From Nocardia sp. (GTDB taxonomy: Bacteria; Actinomycetota; Actinomycetes; Mycobacteriales; Mycobacteriaceae): DNA of 64,000 bases. Of the stretch, positions 50,302 through 59,125 are shown piece by piece. The position numbers and the translations under genes are program-made. Positions within the stretch are counted from its first letter, which is position 1, and every line of letters begins with the position of its first letter. The notes under the pieces were generated by a model, which made no database searches, had not been told where the DNA came from, and saw nothing but the letters and a program-made list of their open reading frames with translations. The stretch lies in the NCBI RefSeq assembly GCF_025465275.1, contig NZ_JAODNK010000086.1, positions 1 to 64,000 on the forward strand, written 5' to 3'.

Positions 50302-51511
50302 GCAAACCCCCTCGCAGCCCTCCCGGCTCAGCAGGCGGCGTCTGCTGGGCGGGGGCGCCGCCGTGGCCGGAGCCGCGGGCGCTGCCGGAATCGGCTGGGG
50401 TGCGGCCACTCTCACCCATCACGAGCACCATGCCGATCCCGCGCTCGAGACCGTCCCGTTCTATGGCCAGCACCAGGCGGGCATCGATACCGAACCACCG
50501 GGTGCGGCGGCCTTCGTCGGCTTCGATCTGAAGCGGGGTGTCGGGCGTGAGGACATCATCGGCGTACTGAAGATCTGGACCGACGATGCCTCGCGCCTGA
50601 CTCAGGGCAAGCCCGCCCTCGCCGATACCGAACCGGAGCTGGCCCAGCGCCCCGCCCGGCTCACGGTGACGGTCGGGTTCGGGCCGGAGCTGTTCACGGT
50701 GGCCGGACTCGAGGACCGGCGCCCGAGCTGGCTGAAGCAGTTGCCGCCCTTCACCATCGACCGCCTCGATCCGGTCTACACCGGCGCGGACCTGCTGCTG
50801 CAGATCTGCGCCGACGAGACCACCACCGTGTCGCATGCGGTGCGGGTGCTGTCCAAGCATGTGAAATCGCTGGTGCAGGTGCGGTGGGTGCAGCGCGGCT
50901 TCCGCAATGCGGCCAAGGGCCAGACCATGCGCAATCTGCTCGGACAGATCGACGGGACGGTCAATATCGCCCCGCGCACAGTCGATTTCGATCGCCTGGT
51001 CTGGGATGACGGCAGCCGGCGGCCGTGGCTGGCGGGCGGCACGTCCCTGGTGTTGCGGCGCATTGCCATGAAGTTGGACACCTGGGACGAGCTCGATGCC
51101 GACGGGCGTGCCATTACCCTCGGCCGGCACGATTCCACCGGCGCACCGCTCTCGGGCACCCGGGAATTCGACGAACCGGATTTCGCCGCCGTCGACAAGT
51201 ACGGCATTCCGGTCATCCCGCCGTCCTCGCATATCGCGCGCGCCCATCACGCGCACGACGGTGAGCGGTTCCTGCGTCGTGGCTACAACTACGACGAAGC
51301 GCCCGCACCCGGCCAGGTGTCGAATTCGGGTCTGTTGTTCGTGTCCTGTCAACGCGATGTCGAGGCGCAATACCTGCCGGTGCAGCAGCGACTCGCGGAG
51401 TTCGACGCGCTCAACCAATGGACGACACCGGTCGGTTCTGCCGTCTTCGTCATCCCGCCCGGCGTGCCGGCGCCCGGCGGATATCTGGGACAGCAGTTGT
51501 TCGACCACTGA
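50294..51511 (+). CDS. Dyp-type haem peroxidase, Tat-exported
   Basis: 405-residue DyP peroxidase. The N-terminus carries the twin-arginine motif SRRRLLGGGAAVAGAAG, so folded export is expected. The haem fold shows GQIDGTVNI (GxxDG motif, distal Asp) and IARAHHAHDGERFLRRGYNY with the likely proximal His. Its place after the copper chaperone is typical for actinobacteria. GTG at 50294 within the chaperone frame is chosen; a start at 50228 would drop the Tat motif deep inside. It degrades peroxides, dyes or lignin-type phenols. Confidence 0.93.
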   Translation: MAEQTPSQPSRLSRRRLLGGGAAVAGAAGAAGIGWGAATLTHHEHHADPALETVPFYGQHQAGIDTEPPGAAAFVGFDLKRGVGREDIIGVLKIWTDDASRLTQGKPALADTEPELAQRPARLTVTVGFGPELFTVAGLEDRRPSWLKQLPPFTIDRLDPVYTGADLLLQICADETTTVSHAVRVLSKHVKSLVQVRWVQRGFRNAAKGQTMRNLLGQIDGTVNIAPRTVDFDRLVWDDGSRRPWLAGGTSLVLRRIAMKLDTWDELDADGRAITLGRHDSTGAPLSGTREFDEPDFAAVDKYGIPVIPPSSHIARAHHAHDGERFLRRGYNYDEAPAPGQVSNSGLLFVSCQRDVEAQYLPVQQRLAEFDALNQWTTPVGSAVFVIPPGVPAPGGYLGQQLFDH

Positions 51512-51569
51512 TCCGACCCGGCCGGACCTTCCATGAGGGGCGGCCCGGCCGGGCCCTAGGGTGACCGGC

Positions 51570-51905
51570 ATGACCGTGCTGCGTTCGATCATGCTGTTCG
51601 CACTGGCCGCCGTCGCCGAGATCGGCGGGGCGTGGCTCATCTGGCAGGGCGTCCGCGAACATCGCGGATGGGAGTGGATGGGCGCCGGAGTCATCGCGCT
51701 CGGGCTGTACGGGTTCGTGGCAACCCTGCAGCCCGATGCGAGCTTCGGCCGCATCCTCGCCGCCTACGGCGGAGTGTTCGTGGCGGGATCGCTGCTGTGG
51801 GGCATGGCATTCGACGGTTTCCGGCCCGACCGCTGGGATGTATCCGGCGCACTCGTGTGTCTCGCCGGCGTCGCGCTCATCATGTACGGGCCTCGTTCAA
51901 CGTGA
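51570..51905 (+). CDS. YnfA/UPF0060 family small membrane protein
   Basis: 111-residue protein with four transmembrane helices that match YnfA: MTVLRSIMLFALAAVAEIGG, GVREHRGWEWMGAGVIALGL, RILAAYGGVFVAGSLLWGMA and GALVCLAGVALIMYGPR. E. coli YnfA is a small multidrug-resistance-like exporter, though many members are untested. ATG at 51570 matches the family; a GTG at 51561 also opens the frame. It lies 58 bp after the DyP gene but is likely an independent unit. Confidence 0.92.
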   Translation: MTVLRSIMLFALAAVAEIGGAWLIWQGVREHRGWEWMGAGVIALGLYGFVATLQPDASFGRILAAYGGVFVAGSLLWGMAFDGFRPDRWDVSGALVCLAGVALIMYGPRST

Positions 51906-52001
51906 AACCACCTGTGGCCTCGATGCATTCACGCACCCGGTGCGAAACAGGGTTCGAGACCACCTGAGGCAGTGAGTGCAGAATTGCACTCGCAGAGGCG
52001 A

Positions 52002-52631
52002 TTACGCATTCGCCCCGATCAGCGCATCGACAAGAGTCCGCGCAGTCGAAACGGCACTCTCGTCGCCGAGGCGAGCAGCGGTATTGGCGGCCGAGACCAG
52101 CGCGTCGAGCTGGAACGCCAGCGCGTGCGCGTCGTGCACACCTGCATAGCCCTCCTGCTGCGCCCGCCGAATCTCCTTCTCCAGCAGTGCAAACCAATCC
52201 GACCGGTCGGCCGCCAGCGCATCGCGCACCGGACCGGGGCGGCTGTCGAATTCCGAGAGCCCCGCGACCCGGAAGCAACCACCGGGCAGGACGGGTTCAT
52301 CGATATACGCGAACCAATGGCCGATGAAGGCACGCAGGCGCGCTATGCCCTTCGGCTCGGACAGCGCCGGTCGCACCACATGATCGATGAACACCTGACG
52401 CGCCGATTCCACGGCAGCCAATTGCAGGTTCTCCTTGGTGCCGAAGAGTGTCGCCACGCCGCTCTTGCTGACGCCGAGGTCGGTGGCCAGCCGGCCCAGG
52501 CTCAATCCGGTCAGTCCCTCCACCGAGGCCACATCGGCGGCATGCCGGGCGATAGTGGCGCGGGCGCGAGCCCCCTTGAGTAAGCGCTGATCGGAAACCT
52601 GCTGCTCAGCAGTGTGCATCGGGTCGGACAT
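52002..52631 (-). CDS. TetR family transcriptional regulator
   Basis: 209-residue repressor. The HTH is RATIARHAADVASVEGLTGL, SLGRLATDLGVSKSGVATLF, GTKENLQLAAVESAR. The C-terminal domain (IGHWFAYIDEPVLPGGCFRV) is of the TetR_C_6-like sort. It is divergent from the MFS transporter gene at 52750. Two related operator sequences lie between them, so it very likely represses that exporter. Confidence 0.9.
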   Translation of the reverse strand: MSDPMHTAEQQVSDQRLLKGARARATIARHAADVASVEGLTGLSLGRLATDLGVSKSGVATLFGTKENLQLAAVESARQVFIDHVVRPALSEPKGIARLRAFIGHWFAYIDEPVLPGGCFRVAGLSEFDSRPGPVRDALAADRSDWFALLEKEIRRAQQEGYAGVHDAHALAFQLDALVSAANTAARLGDESAVSTARTLVDALIGANA

Positions 52632-52661
52632 CCTTCCAGTCTCGCATTATCTGTTGCAAAA

Positions 52662-52706
52662 ACGCACGATCGGTCGTACTTTTCAACAATACGAACGATC
52701 GTGCGT
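52662..52706. promoter_or_regulatory. Twin TetR operators in divergent promoter
   Basis: TACGAACGATCGTGCGT at 52690-52706 is nearly palindromic and recurs inverted at 52662-52678, with centres 28 bp apart. Between them lies an AT-rich stretch (TTTTCAACAAT) that could hold promoter elements for TetR and the MFS gene. Confidence 0.75.
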
Positions 52707-52749
52707 ACAGTTTTCATCCGGCTTGTCACCTCCGCTCGAAAGCCCCGAC

Positions 52750-54351
52750 ATGACAGACATTTCCGCGCGGCCGCCCGCCGTGCCTCCACACCCCACCCAA
52801 TCCGGCATCCCACGCACAGCTGCCACCAGTGCCGAACCGCTCACCACACCCCCGACACCGCCCTCGCCGACGCCGGCACCACCCTCATCGTCACCGCCAC
52901 CGTCGGCCTCATCGTCACCGTTCGGACCGCCATCGCCGTCATCGCCGTCGTCATCGCCGTCGTCATCGCCCGCATCGGCAGCGCCCGCCGACCGGTCGAC
53001 CACACGCGCCCTGCTCGTGGCATGCGGTGCAGCATTTGTTGCCTTCCTTGACCTTTCGGTGGTCAATATCGCCTTCCCTGCCATCGGCCGCGATTACCCG
53101 CACACCTCACCGGCCACCCTCACCTGGGTTGTCAGCGGATACGCGGTCGCCTTCGCCGCACTCCTCACCCCCGCCGGACGCCTCGCCGACGCACTGGGTC
53201 GGCGACGCGTATTCCTCGGCGCGCTGGCCGGATTCGCCCTGACCTCACTGCTGTGCGCCCTCGCCCCCGGAGCCGACTGGCTCATCACCGGGCGCTTCCT
53301 CCAAGGCGCGACTGCTGCCTTCCTCATTCCCGCCGGTCTCAGCCTGGTCCTGAGCGTCACGCCGCCACAGCGCATAGGCGTGGCCATGGCCGCATGGACG
53401 GCGGCCGGCGGATTCGCCGCGACGATCGGACCGGCCGTCGGCGGGGCACTTGTCGAAGGGTTCGGCTGGCGCTCGGTTTTCGTCATCAATGCGCCGATCG
53501 CGGTGGCACTCATCGCACTCGGACTCACCCTGACCATCCGCGAGACGGGACACTCCGACGGACTGCCCGATCTGCTCGGCACCGCCGCCACCGGGCTCGG
53601 CATCGGCGCCGCGGTCGCCGCGGTGACGCAGGGGCAGCAGTGGGGCTGGGATTCCTGGCGCACGCTCGCCTGCGGGACGGGCGGACTGGCGCTGCTCGCT
53701 CTCGCCCTGTGGCGGTTGCGCTCGCATCCGCGTCCGGCCATTGCCGTCACACTGTGGCGCAGCCACCGGTATGCGCTGGTCAATGCCGTGGCGTTCGTAT
53801 TCGGCGCGGGCATGTTCGCCTGGCTGCTGGCCGGACCGCTGTGGTTGGCCAATGTGTGGCACTACTCGGTACTGCAGTCCGCGGGCCTGATGACCGTCGG
53901 GGCCATCGCGTCCATGGTGACCGCGATACCTGCCGGACGCGCCCCCGAGAATGTGCAGCGGTGGCTGGGGGTCCTGGGCGCACTCATGTTCGCGGCATCC
54001 ACCTTCTATATGAGCACCGATGTCTGGAACGCCACGCCGGCGCTCTGGAAAGCATGGCTGCCCGCGGGCATTCTGGGCGGCGGCGGAGTCGGCCTGGTCA
54101 TCACGGTGCTCGGCACGGTCGCCGCGAGATCGCTGCCACCACAACGCTTCGCCGCAGGCGTCGGCATGAACCTGACCGCCCGGCAGTCCGGCGGCGCGCT
54201 CGGCGTAGGAGTGCTGGCCGCGGTTTTCGCCGCGCACCCCGGGAATCCACTCGCCGCGTTCCACACCCTGTTCGCGGTGTGCGGAGTCATTTCAGTCGTC
54301 GCGGCCGTACTCGCCGCCCTGCCCGCTCGTGCCGAGGAGGCAATCGCATGA
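52750..54351 (+). CDS. MFS drug exporter, DHA2 (14-helix) type
   Basis: 533-residue transporter. After a Ser/Pro-rich N-terminus of about 80 residues, the first helix (RALLVACGAAFVAFLDLSVV) begins a 14-segment DHA2 layout with VVNIAFPAIGRDYPHTSPAT, motif A-like GRLADALGRRRVFL, the RFLQGATAAFLIPAGL loop and ATIGPAVGGALVEGFGWRSV (motif C-like). It probably exports a drug or metabolite by proton antiport. ATG at 52750 is used; the N-terminal region is coded by low-complexity repeats. It overlaps the SGNH gene by ATGA. Confidence 0.9.
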   Translation: MTDISARPPAVPPHPTQSGIPRTAATSAEPLTTPPTPPSPTPAPPSSSPPPSASSSPFGPPSPSSPSSSPSSSPASAAPADRSTTRALLVACGAAFVAFLDLSVVNIAFPAIGRDYPHTSPATLTWVVSGYAVAFAALLTPAGRLADALGRRRVFLGALAGFALTSLLCALAPGADWLITGRFLQGATAAFLIPAGLSLVLSVTPPQRIGVAMAAWTAAGGFAATIGPAVGGALVEGFGWRSVFVINAPIAVALIALGLTLTIRETGHSDGLPDLLGTAATGLGIGAAVAAVTQGQQWGWDSWRTLACGTGGLALLALALWRLRSHPRPAIAVTLWRSHRYALVNAVAFVFGAGMFAWLLAGPLWLANVWHYSVLQSAGLMTVGAIASMVTAIPAGRAPENVQRWLGVLGALMFAASTFYMSTDVWNATPALWKAWLPAGILGGGGVGLVITVLGTVAARSLPPQRFAAGVGMNLTARQSGGALGVGVLAAVFAAHPGNPLAAFHTLFAVCGVISVVAAVLAALPARAEEAIA

Positions 54352-55046
54352 CCAGTTACGACCTACGAACCCGCAAAGACGATCCGGCCGCGTTCGAGGA
54401 CCCGATGCTCCTGTCCGACACCGCTGCCCGTGAGCTGCTCCGCCCGGTGCCGTGGCGACGCTTCGCCGTAATCGGCGACTCCATCGCGGCCGGTACAGGT
54501 GATCCCACTCCCGGATTCGCCATGCTGTCCTGGGCCGATCGCCTGGCCGGCTGGTTGCGCGCCGCACATCCGGAGACCCGCTACCTCAATACCGGCCGCA
54601 TGGGGGCGACCATCGACGAGATCCGCACCGAACAGCTTGCCGCCCTGGATGATTTCCGCCCGGATCTGGTCTTCGTCAACGGCGGTGGCAATGACCTCAT
54701 GCGCCGCGACGCCGATCTGTCTGCCGTTGAACGCGATCTGGACCGACTGTGCGCGGAGGCGACGGCCACCGGTGCGCGCCTGGCCCTGTTCACCCTCGCC
54801 GATGCCTTCACCGGGCCCATGCAACCGCTACGACCCCGCTTCGCCGCGTTCGCCGACAGCATTCGCCGGATCGCGGCCCACCACGACGCCATTCTCATCG
54901 AGTTCTGGGGACATCCCGCCCGCCTGCGCCCGGACTGGCTCAGCACCGACCGGATTCATCTGACCATGGCCGGTCAGGCCATCGTCGCCGCCGAGCTCGC
55001 GAAAGCACTGGCCCGCCACGCGGACTCGGGACCGGGCGGCGAGTAA
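54348..55046 (+). CDS. SGNH/GDSL-type hydrolase
   Basis: 232-residue hydrolase with the four SGNH blocks: FAVIGDSIAAGTGDPTPGF (Ser), TGRMGATIDE (Gly), LVFVNGGGNDLMRRDADL (Asn) and DRIHLTMAGQAIVAAEL (His). No signal peptide is visible, so it is cytosolic. It could act on acyl esters of the compound handled by the exporter, since the two genes overlap (ATGA) and form one operon. Ends at a GC-rich hairpin. Confidence 0.9.
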   Translation: MTSYDLRTRKDDPAAFEDPMLLSDTAARELLRPVPWRRFAVIGDSIAAGTGDPTPGFAMLSWADRLAGWLRAAHPETRYLNTGRMGATIDEIRTEQLAALDDFRPDLVFVNGGGNDLMRRDADLSAVERDLDRLCAEATATGARLALFTLADAFTGPMQPLRPRFAAFADSIRRIAAHHDAILIEFWGHPARLRPDWLSTDRIHLTMAGQAIVAAELAKALARHADSGPGGE

Positions 55047-55068
55047 GCCGGGCCCCGGAAATACAGAA

Positions 55069-55100
55069 CCGCACAGGGTGCAGTGATGCGCCCTGTGCGG
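55069..55100. terminator. Hairpin between convergent genes
   Basis: CCGCACAGGGTGCA pairs with TGCGCCCTGTGCGG (one G-T pair) around GTGA. It separates the SGNH hydrolase from the convergent small membrane gene. Confidence 0.75.
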
Positions 55101-55119
55101 CAATGGTTTCGAGAGTTGC

Positions 55120-55470
55120 TCAGTGCCAGAGCGTGGCGATGAAGACATTCAGAATCGCCAGCCCACCGGCCGCATGTGTCATCCACGGCAGTGCCTTGCC
55201 GCGCTTGGCATCGGCGCGACCCACTTCGGCGAAGCCCGCGACGAGCACCGCCACAACAAGTTTGGTAATGACCTTCGGCATATTCAGGTCCTTGTCGAGC
55301 GAGCCGATCGACTCGGCCATCCCGACCAGAATGATGCCGGTGACGAGCTGGGCGCGGGCGCCCCACACCATCAATTCGGAAACGCGCGGCTGGGCGGCGA
55401 TATATCCGCCGACCACCGCCGCCATACCCAGCAGATGCGATACGACGACCAGGTTGTAGACGAAGTCCAT
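55120..55470 (-). CDS. Small integral membrane protein
   Basis: 116-residue protein of about four hydrophobic segments (MDFVYNLVVVSHLLGMAAVV, ELMVWGARAQLVTGIILVGM, VITKLVVAVLVAGFAEVGRA and GGLAILNVFIATLWH). It is conserved-looking in actinobacteria, but no function is attached. ATG at 55470 begins the coding part. It is divergent from the glycosyltransferase gene, and the 207-bp gap between has no identified operator. Confidence 0.75.
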   Translation of the reverse strand: MDFVYNLVVVSHLLGMAAVVGGYIAAQPRVSELMVWGARAQLVTGIILVGMAESIGSLDKDLNMPKVITKLVVAVLVAGFAEVGRADAKRGKALPWMTHAAGGLAILNVFIATLWH

Positions 55471-55677
55471 GACTGCACACGGTAGTTGATCGGCACTCGT
55501 CAACGACAGGCGGTAGTACCTGAAAAGGCCGCTGATGGGCGGGGGTGAATGTGTTCCACGCCCTACCCGCGAGAGAGTTTCACGCCCCTCCGGGCCGGGT
55601 AGTCCACCTCCAGTGACCCTCTGCGTCGAGAGTGCAGGGGCTTCCCGTTGCGGGCAGTAACCGGGCAGGAGAAGCAG

Positions 55678-56667
55678 GTGGCGGTTGTACTCGTGCTGCG
55701 GGCACGTGGACTGGGTGATCTTCTCACCGCGGTCCCCGCGCTGCGCGCACTCCGCCGGGCCAGGCCCGGGGATCATATCGTGCTCGCCGCACCGCACCGG
55801 CTCAAACCCATTGTGGACCTCATCGCCTCCGTCGACGAGATGGTGCCGACCACCGATCCGGGCGCAATCCGCTGGGACGGTGAGTCACCCGCACTCGTGG
55901 TCAATCTGCACAGCGCCACCGCCGAGAGCATTGTGGAACTCAATCGCACCCGGCCGGACCAGATTCTGACCTATCGCAATCCCGCCTTCCCCGATCTGGA
56001 CGGACCGGACTGGCCCGCCGATATGCACGATGTGGACCGCTGGTGCTATCTGCTCGAGACCGCGGGCATCAGCGCCGATCGCCGCAATCTGGGCCTGGTG
56101 CCGCCGGTCGCGGCGACCAGCCATCGTGACTGCGTGGTCGTGCACATCGGCGCGGGCGCACCCGCACGCCGCTGGCCACCGGACCGGTTCGCGGCCGTGG
56201 TGCGGCATCTGCTGGTGCAGGGTCGCGAGGTGGTACTCACCGGGGACGAGACCGAGCGCGATATCGCCCTCGGCGTCGCCGCCCGCGCTGGACTGGCCCC
56301 GGCCCGGGTGCTCGCCGGTCAGCAGAACCTCATCGAATTGGCCGCCACCGTCGCCGAAGCCGCCCTCGTGGTGTGCGGGGACACCGGAGTCGCCCATCTC
56401 GCAACAGCTTTCGGCACGCGCACGGTGCTGCTGTTCGGTCCCACACCGCCCAGCCGCAGTGGTCCGCCGCCGCACCTCCTGGGTCGCCATGCTGTGCTGT
56501 GGGCCGGGCAGACCGGGGATCCGCAGGGTGACACGCCGGATGCGGGGCTACTGAAGATCGGCGTGCCCGAGGTCGTCACTGCCATCGACAAGCAGTTGCG
56601 CAAACGGCCCTGGCCCGGCACCGGCATGGATCGCCGTGGGCAGCAGGCGTATCGGCGCGTCGGCTGA
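55678..56667 (+). CDS. Glycosyltransferase family 9 (heptosyltransferase-like)
   Basis: 329-residue protein of the GT9 fold. AVVLVLRARGLGDLLTAVPA opens the first domain, CVVVHIGAGAPARRWPPDRF the second (the usual GxGxxxxKxW region), and VCGDTGVAHLATAFGTRTVL is the nucleotide-sugar-binding end. It probably transfers a sugar to an envelope glycolipid or polysaccharide. GTG at 55678 with AGGAG six bases upstream is chosen over 55648. No partner genes of an LPS type are present, as expected for this phylum. Confidence 0.88.
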   Translation: MAVVLVLRARGLGDLLTAVPALRALRRARPGDHIVLAAPHRLKPIVDLIASVDEMVPTTDPGAIRWDGESPALVVNLHSATAESIVELNRTRPDQILTYRNPAFPDLDGPDWPADMHDVDRWCYLLETAGISADRRNLGLVPPVAATSHRDCVVVHIGAGAPARRWPPDRFAAVVRHLLVQGREVVLTGDETERDIALGVAARAGLAPARVLAGQQNLIELAATVAEAALVVCGDTGVAHLATAFGTRTVLLFGPTPPSRSGPPPHLLGRHAVLWAGQTGDPQGDTPDAGLLKIGVPEVVTAIDKQLRKRPWPGTGMDRRGQQAYRRVG

Positions 56668-56703
56668 GCCGCTCCTCTCTATGCACTGCATGTCCGCGAT
56701 GGG

Positions 56704-57030
56704 CTAGGTGTCCGCGATATCGGCGCGCGCACTCGACAGGGCCGCCGAATAGGCCGCGATCGCACTGGGCCAGAACTGCTCCAGATAGTCGCGCGCATCG
56801 GCCAGGCCGCGCGGGTCCAGGCAGTACAGGCGGCGATTGCCTTCGGGCTGGGCCATCACCAAACGCGCATCGCGCAGCACCTTCAGATGCTGCGATACCG
56901 CTGAGCTGGTGACACCCGCAGTCGCGGCCAGTTCACCGACCGATCGCGGCCCCTGCGGCAGTGCTTCGAAGATGGCCCGCCGAGTGGGATCGGCAAGCGC
57001 GCTCAGCACCTTGACTCCATTAGCGGCCAC
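56704..57030 (-). CDS. ArsR-family transcriptional regulator
   Basis: 108-residue winged-helix regulator: VKVLSALADPTRRAIFEALP, GELAATAGVTSSAVSQHLKV and LVMAQPEGNRRLYCLDPRGL. No CxC metal site typical of ArsR or CadC is seen, so it belongs to the non-metal branch that often regulates an SRPBCC or transport gene. No such partner is adjacent. GTG at 57030 is the start. It is divergent from the M23 peptidase gene. Confidence 0.88.
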   Translation of the reverse strand: MAANGVKVLSALADPTRRAIFEALPQGPRSVGELAATAGVTSSAVSQHLKVLRDARLVMAQPEGNRRLYCLDPRGLADARDYLEQFWPSAIAAYSAALSSARADIADT

Positions 57031-57167
57031 TTAAATAGGGTGTCCACCGCCGATGATCATGTCAATACACGCCGATCCGGCCATCCCCGAGGTCATACCG
57101 AAATTACCCGCGTGTCGTTACCTGTCCGTAACCTGCCAACTGCGCTTTTGTGCCGACGTGACGGCGA

Positions 57168-57194
57168 TTACACGGTTTCTCGACTGGTTATAAC
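57168..57194 (+). promoter_or_regulatory. Promoter of the M23 peptidase gene
   Basis: TTACAC (57168-57173) and TATAAC (57189-57194) are 15 bp apart, slightly short. Transcription would start about 12 nt before the ATG at 57213. GGTTATAACC, which covers the -10 box, is itself a 10-bp palindrome. Confidence 0.55.
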
Positions 57195-57212
57195 CTCCCG
57201 TACGTTCAGTCC

Positions 57213-57893
57213 ATGCCCGTAACCGTTCCGTTATCCAGAAGCCGTCAGGCCCGCCGGTACCGAGCGGCGGCAACTCGCGCAGTAGCCGTTACCGCAGTCG
57301 TCGGCGCCTCGCTGAGCGTGCTCGCCGCCGCCGATCCGCATGCCGACGCCGAGACCCGCACGGTCGCCGAGAATGTCGCCGCCACCCACAATGTGGAATT
57401 CACCGCCTTCACCCCGCGCGAAGCGCAGATGCCGCAGTTCGTACCGCCGGAGGTTGTCGACTTCCTGAAGAATCTGGGCATCGAGCAGGCCCGCCCGAAG
57501 ACCGTTCGCCCGGTGGGCGGCCCGCTGACCTCCGGCTTCGGCGTCCGCTGGGGCGCCATGCACGCCGGCATCGACTTCGGCGAGGGCTTCGGCACGCCGA
57601 TTCGCGCCGTCACCGACGGCACCGTCATCGAGGCCGGTCCTGCCTCCGGCTTCGGCCTGTGGGTGCGCGTGCAGCAGGACGACGGCACCATCGGCGTCTA
57701 CGGCCATATGCAGGACATCCTGGTGCAGCCGGGCCAGCAGCTGCGCGCGGGCGACGAGATCGCCACCGTGGGAAACCGCGGCTACTCCACCGGACCGCAC
57801 CTGCACTACGAGGTGCACACCGCCCCGGGCGCGGCCATCGACCCGCTGCCGTGGCTGGCTGGGCGCGGCATGGATGTCGGCCAGGCCGACTGA
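57213..57893 (+). CDS. Secreted M23-family metallopeptidase
   Basis: 226-residue peptidoglycan-type endopeptidase. A basic N-terminus and hydrophobic segment (AVAVTAVVGASLSVLAAADP) form a signal peptide. A linker leads to the LytM domain, with metal ligands in AMHAGIDFGEGFG (HxxxD) and the catalytic HLH in GPHLHYEVHTAPG. GNRGYSTG is also typical. It likely cleaves cross-bridges during growth or division. No c-di-AMP riboswitch was found upstream. Followed by a strong hairpin. Confidence 0.92.
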   Translation: MPVTVPLSRSRQARRYRAAATRAVAVTAVVGASLSVLAAADPHADAETRTVAENVAATHNVEFTAFTPREAQMPQFVPPEVVDFLKNLGIEQARPKTVRPVGGPLTSGFGVRWGAMHAGIDFGEGFGTPIRAVTDGTVIEAGPASGFGLWVRVQQDDGTIGVYGHMQDILVQPGQQLRAGDEIATVGNRGYSTGPHLHYEVHTAPGAAIDPLPWLAGRGMDVGQAD

Positions 57894-57967
57894 CACACCG
57901 AAGGTCAGGCGCCGCAACGGTTATCGATGAGGGGTTACCGCTGCGGCCGCCTGAAACCGGGCCGCTG

Positions 57968-58001
57968 ACAGCCCCGCCCGGAGCACTCCGGGCGGGGCTG
58001 T
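57968..58001. terminator. Strong terminator hairpin
   Basis: ACAGCCCCGCCCGGAG pairs perfectly with CTCCGGGCGGGGCTGT around CA, followed by TCTAG. It ends the M23 peptidase transcript. Confidence 0.88.
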
Positions 58002-58003
58002 TC

Positions 58004-58019
58004 TAGTACCCGGGTACTA
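58004..58019. promoter_or_regulatory. 16-bp perfect palindrome before a membrane gene
   Basis: TAGTACCCGGGTACTA is fully symmetric and lies 60 bp upstream of the gene at 58079, just after the terminator. It may be an operator; the regulator is unknown. Confidence 0.5.
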
Positions 58020-58078
58020 CGTGCGAACCACACCTTCGGGGGACGTGGCCGCATGAACGGCGACCATAGCGTCGAGAT

Positions 58079-59125
58079 ATGACCACCGCTGCCCTCGCTC
58101 CCGCCCTTCGACGGCTGCATCGCCCCCTGCTCGCCACCTCCGCCGTCATGATCACGCTGGCCGTATTCTCGTTGTGCGCCATGCTGTTCGACGATCGCAC
58201 GCTGCTGCACGAATCGGTCTGGCTCAAACCGCTCAAGTTCGCCGTCGCCTTCACCCTCTACACCGGCACGCTCGCCTGGCTGCTGTCCTTCCCGCACCGG
58301 GGGCAACGGCTGACCTGGTGGATGGGCACCGTCTTCGCCATCGCCGGTGTGGCGGATGTCGGATTCATCGCCGTACAGGCCGCGCGCGGCACCTTCAGCC
58401 ATTTCAACTCGCAGACCGACGCGGTCAACAGCATCGGACAGATCGTCTTCGACGCCGGGATACCGGCCTTGTTCTTCGCGAATCTCATTATCGCCCTGAC
58501 CCTTACGTGGCAGCGGGTGACCGACCGGCCCACCGGCCGCGCCATCAATGCCGGGCTGGGGATCGCGGCGGCGGCCATGGCGCTGATGATTTTCGCGGGC
58601 GGCGGCGCGCCACAGCAGACCACCGACGCCTACGGCAATCCGGTCTCCCTGCGCGCCAGTCACACCGTGACGACCGGACAGGTGCACGACGATGGGGGCG
58701 GCATGCCGATCACGCACTGGAGCACCGTGGGCGGTGACCTGCGTATCCCGCACTTCGTCGGATTACACGCCATTCAGGTGCTGATCCTGGCCGCACTGCT
58801 GCTCAACCGGTTCGGACCGCGCGTGCCGTGGCTGCGCGGCGAACGGGCTCGCGCCGACCTGATCCGGGTACTGGCGCTGGGCTATGCCGGACTGGTCGGC
58901 GTACTGGCCTGGCAGGCGCACCGCGGACAACCGCTCACCCATCCCGATTCCGCCACCCTCACCGGATTCGGCCTCGTCGCCGTGGTGACCGCCGCTGGCA
59001 TCGGTCTCGTCTACGCGGTACGCCGCCGCGCCTCGAGCGAATCGGTGCTCGACACGCCCGCTACGCAACCGATCGTCAGCGCAACCGCTCCGCGTCCCGC
59101 GTCAACTTCACCAATATCGCAGTGA
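58079..59125 (+). CDS. Uncharacterised integral membrane protein
   Basis: 348 residues with about seven hydrophobic segments (LLATSAVMITLAVFSLCAML, LKFAVAFTLYTGTLAWLL, GLGIAAAAMALMIFAGGG, LHAIQVLILAALLLNRFG, VLALGYAGLVGVLAWQAH). A loop with HDDGGGMPITHWSTVGGDL and IPHFVGLHAI lies between helices, with His residues that could bind metal or haem. No family name is assigned. ATG at 58079 begins with MTTAAL. The 3' end overlaps the convergent zinc-ribbon-like gene by 50 bp. Confidence 0.75.
   Translation: MTTAALAPALRRLHRPLLATSAVMITLAVFSLCAMLFDDRTLLHESVWLKPLKFAVAFTLYTGTLAWLLSFPHRGQRLTWWMGTVFAIAGVADVGFIAVQAARGTFSHFNSQTDAVNSIGQIVFDAGIPALFFANLIIALTLTWQRVTDRPTGRAINAGLGIAAAAMALMIFAGGGAPQQTTDAYGNPVSLRASHTVTTGQVHDDGGGMPITHWSTVGGDLRIPHFVGLHAIQVLILAALLLNRFGPRVPWLRGERARADLIRVLALGYAGLVGVLAWQAHRGQPLTHPDSATLTGFGLVAVVTAAGIGLVYAVRRRASSESVLDTPATQPIVSATAPRPASTSPISQ

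Noticed and set aside
57031..57212. c-di-AMP (ydaO) riboswitch before the M23 gene
   Set aside because: The promoter is only about 12 nt from the start codon, leaving no leader, and the motif was not found.
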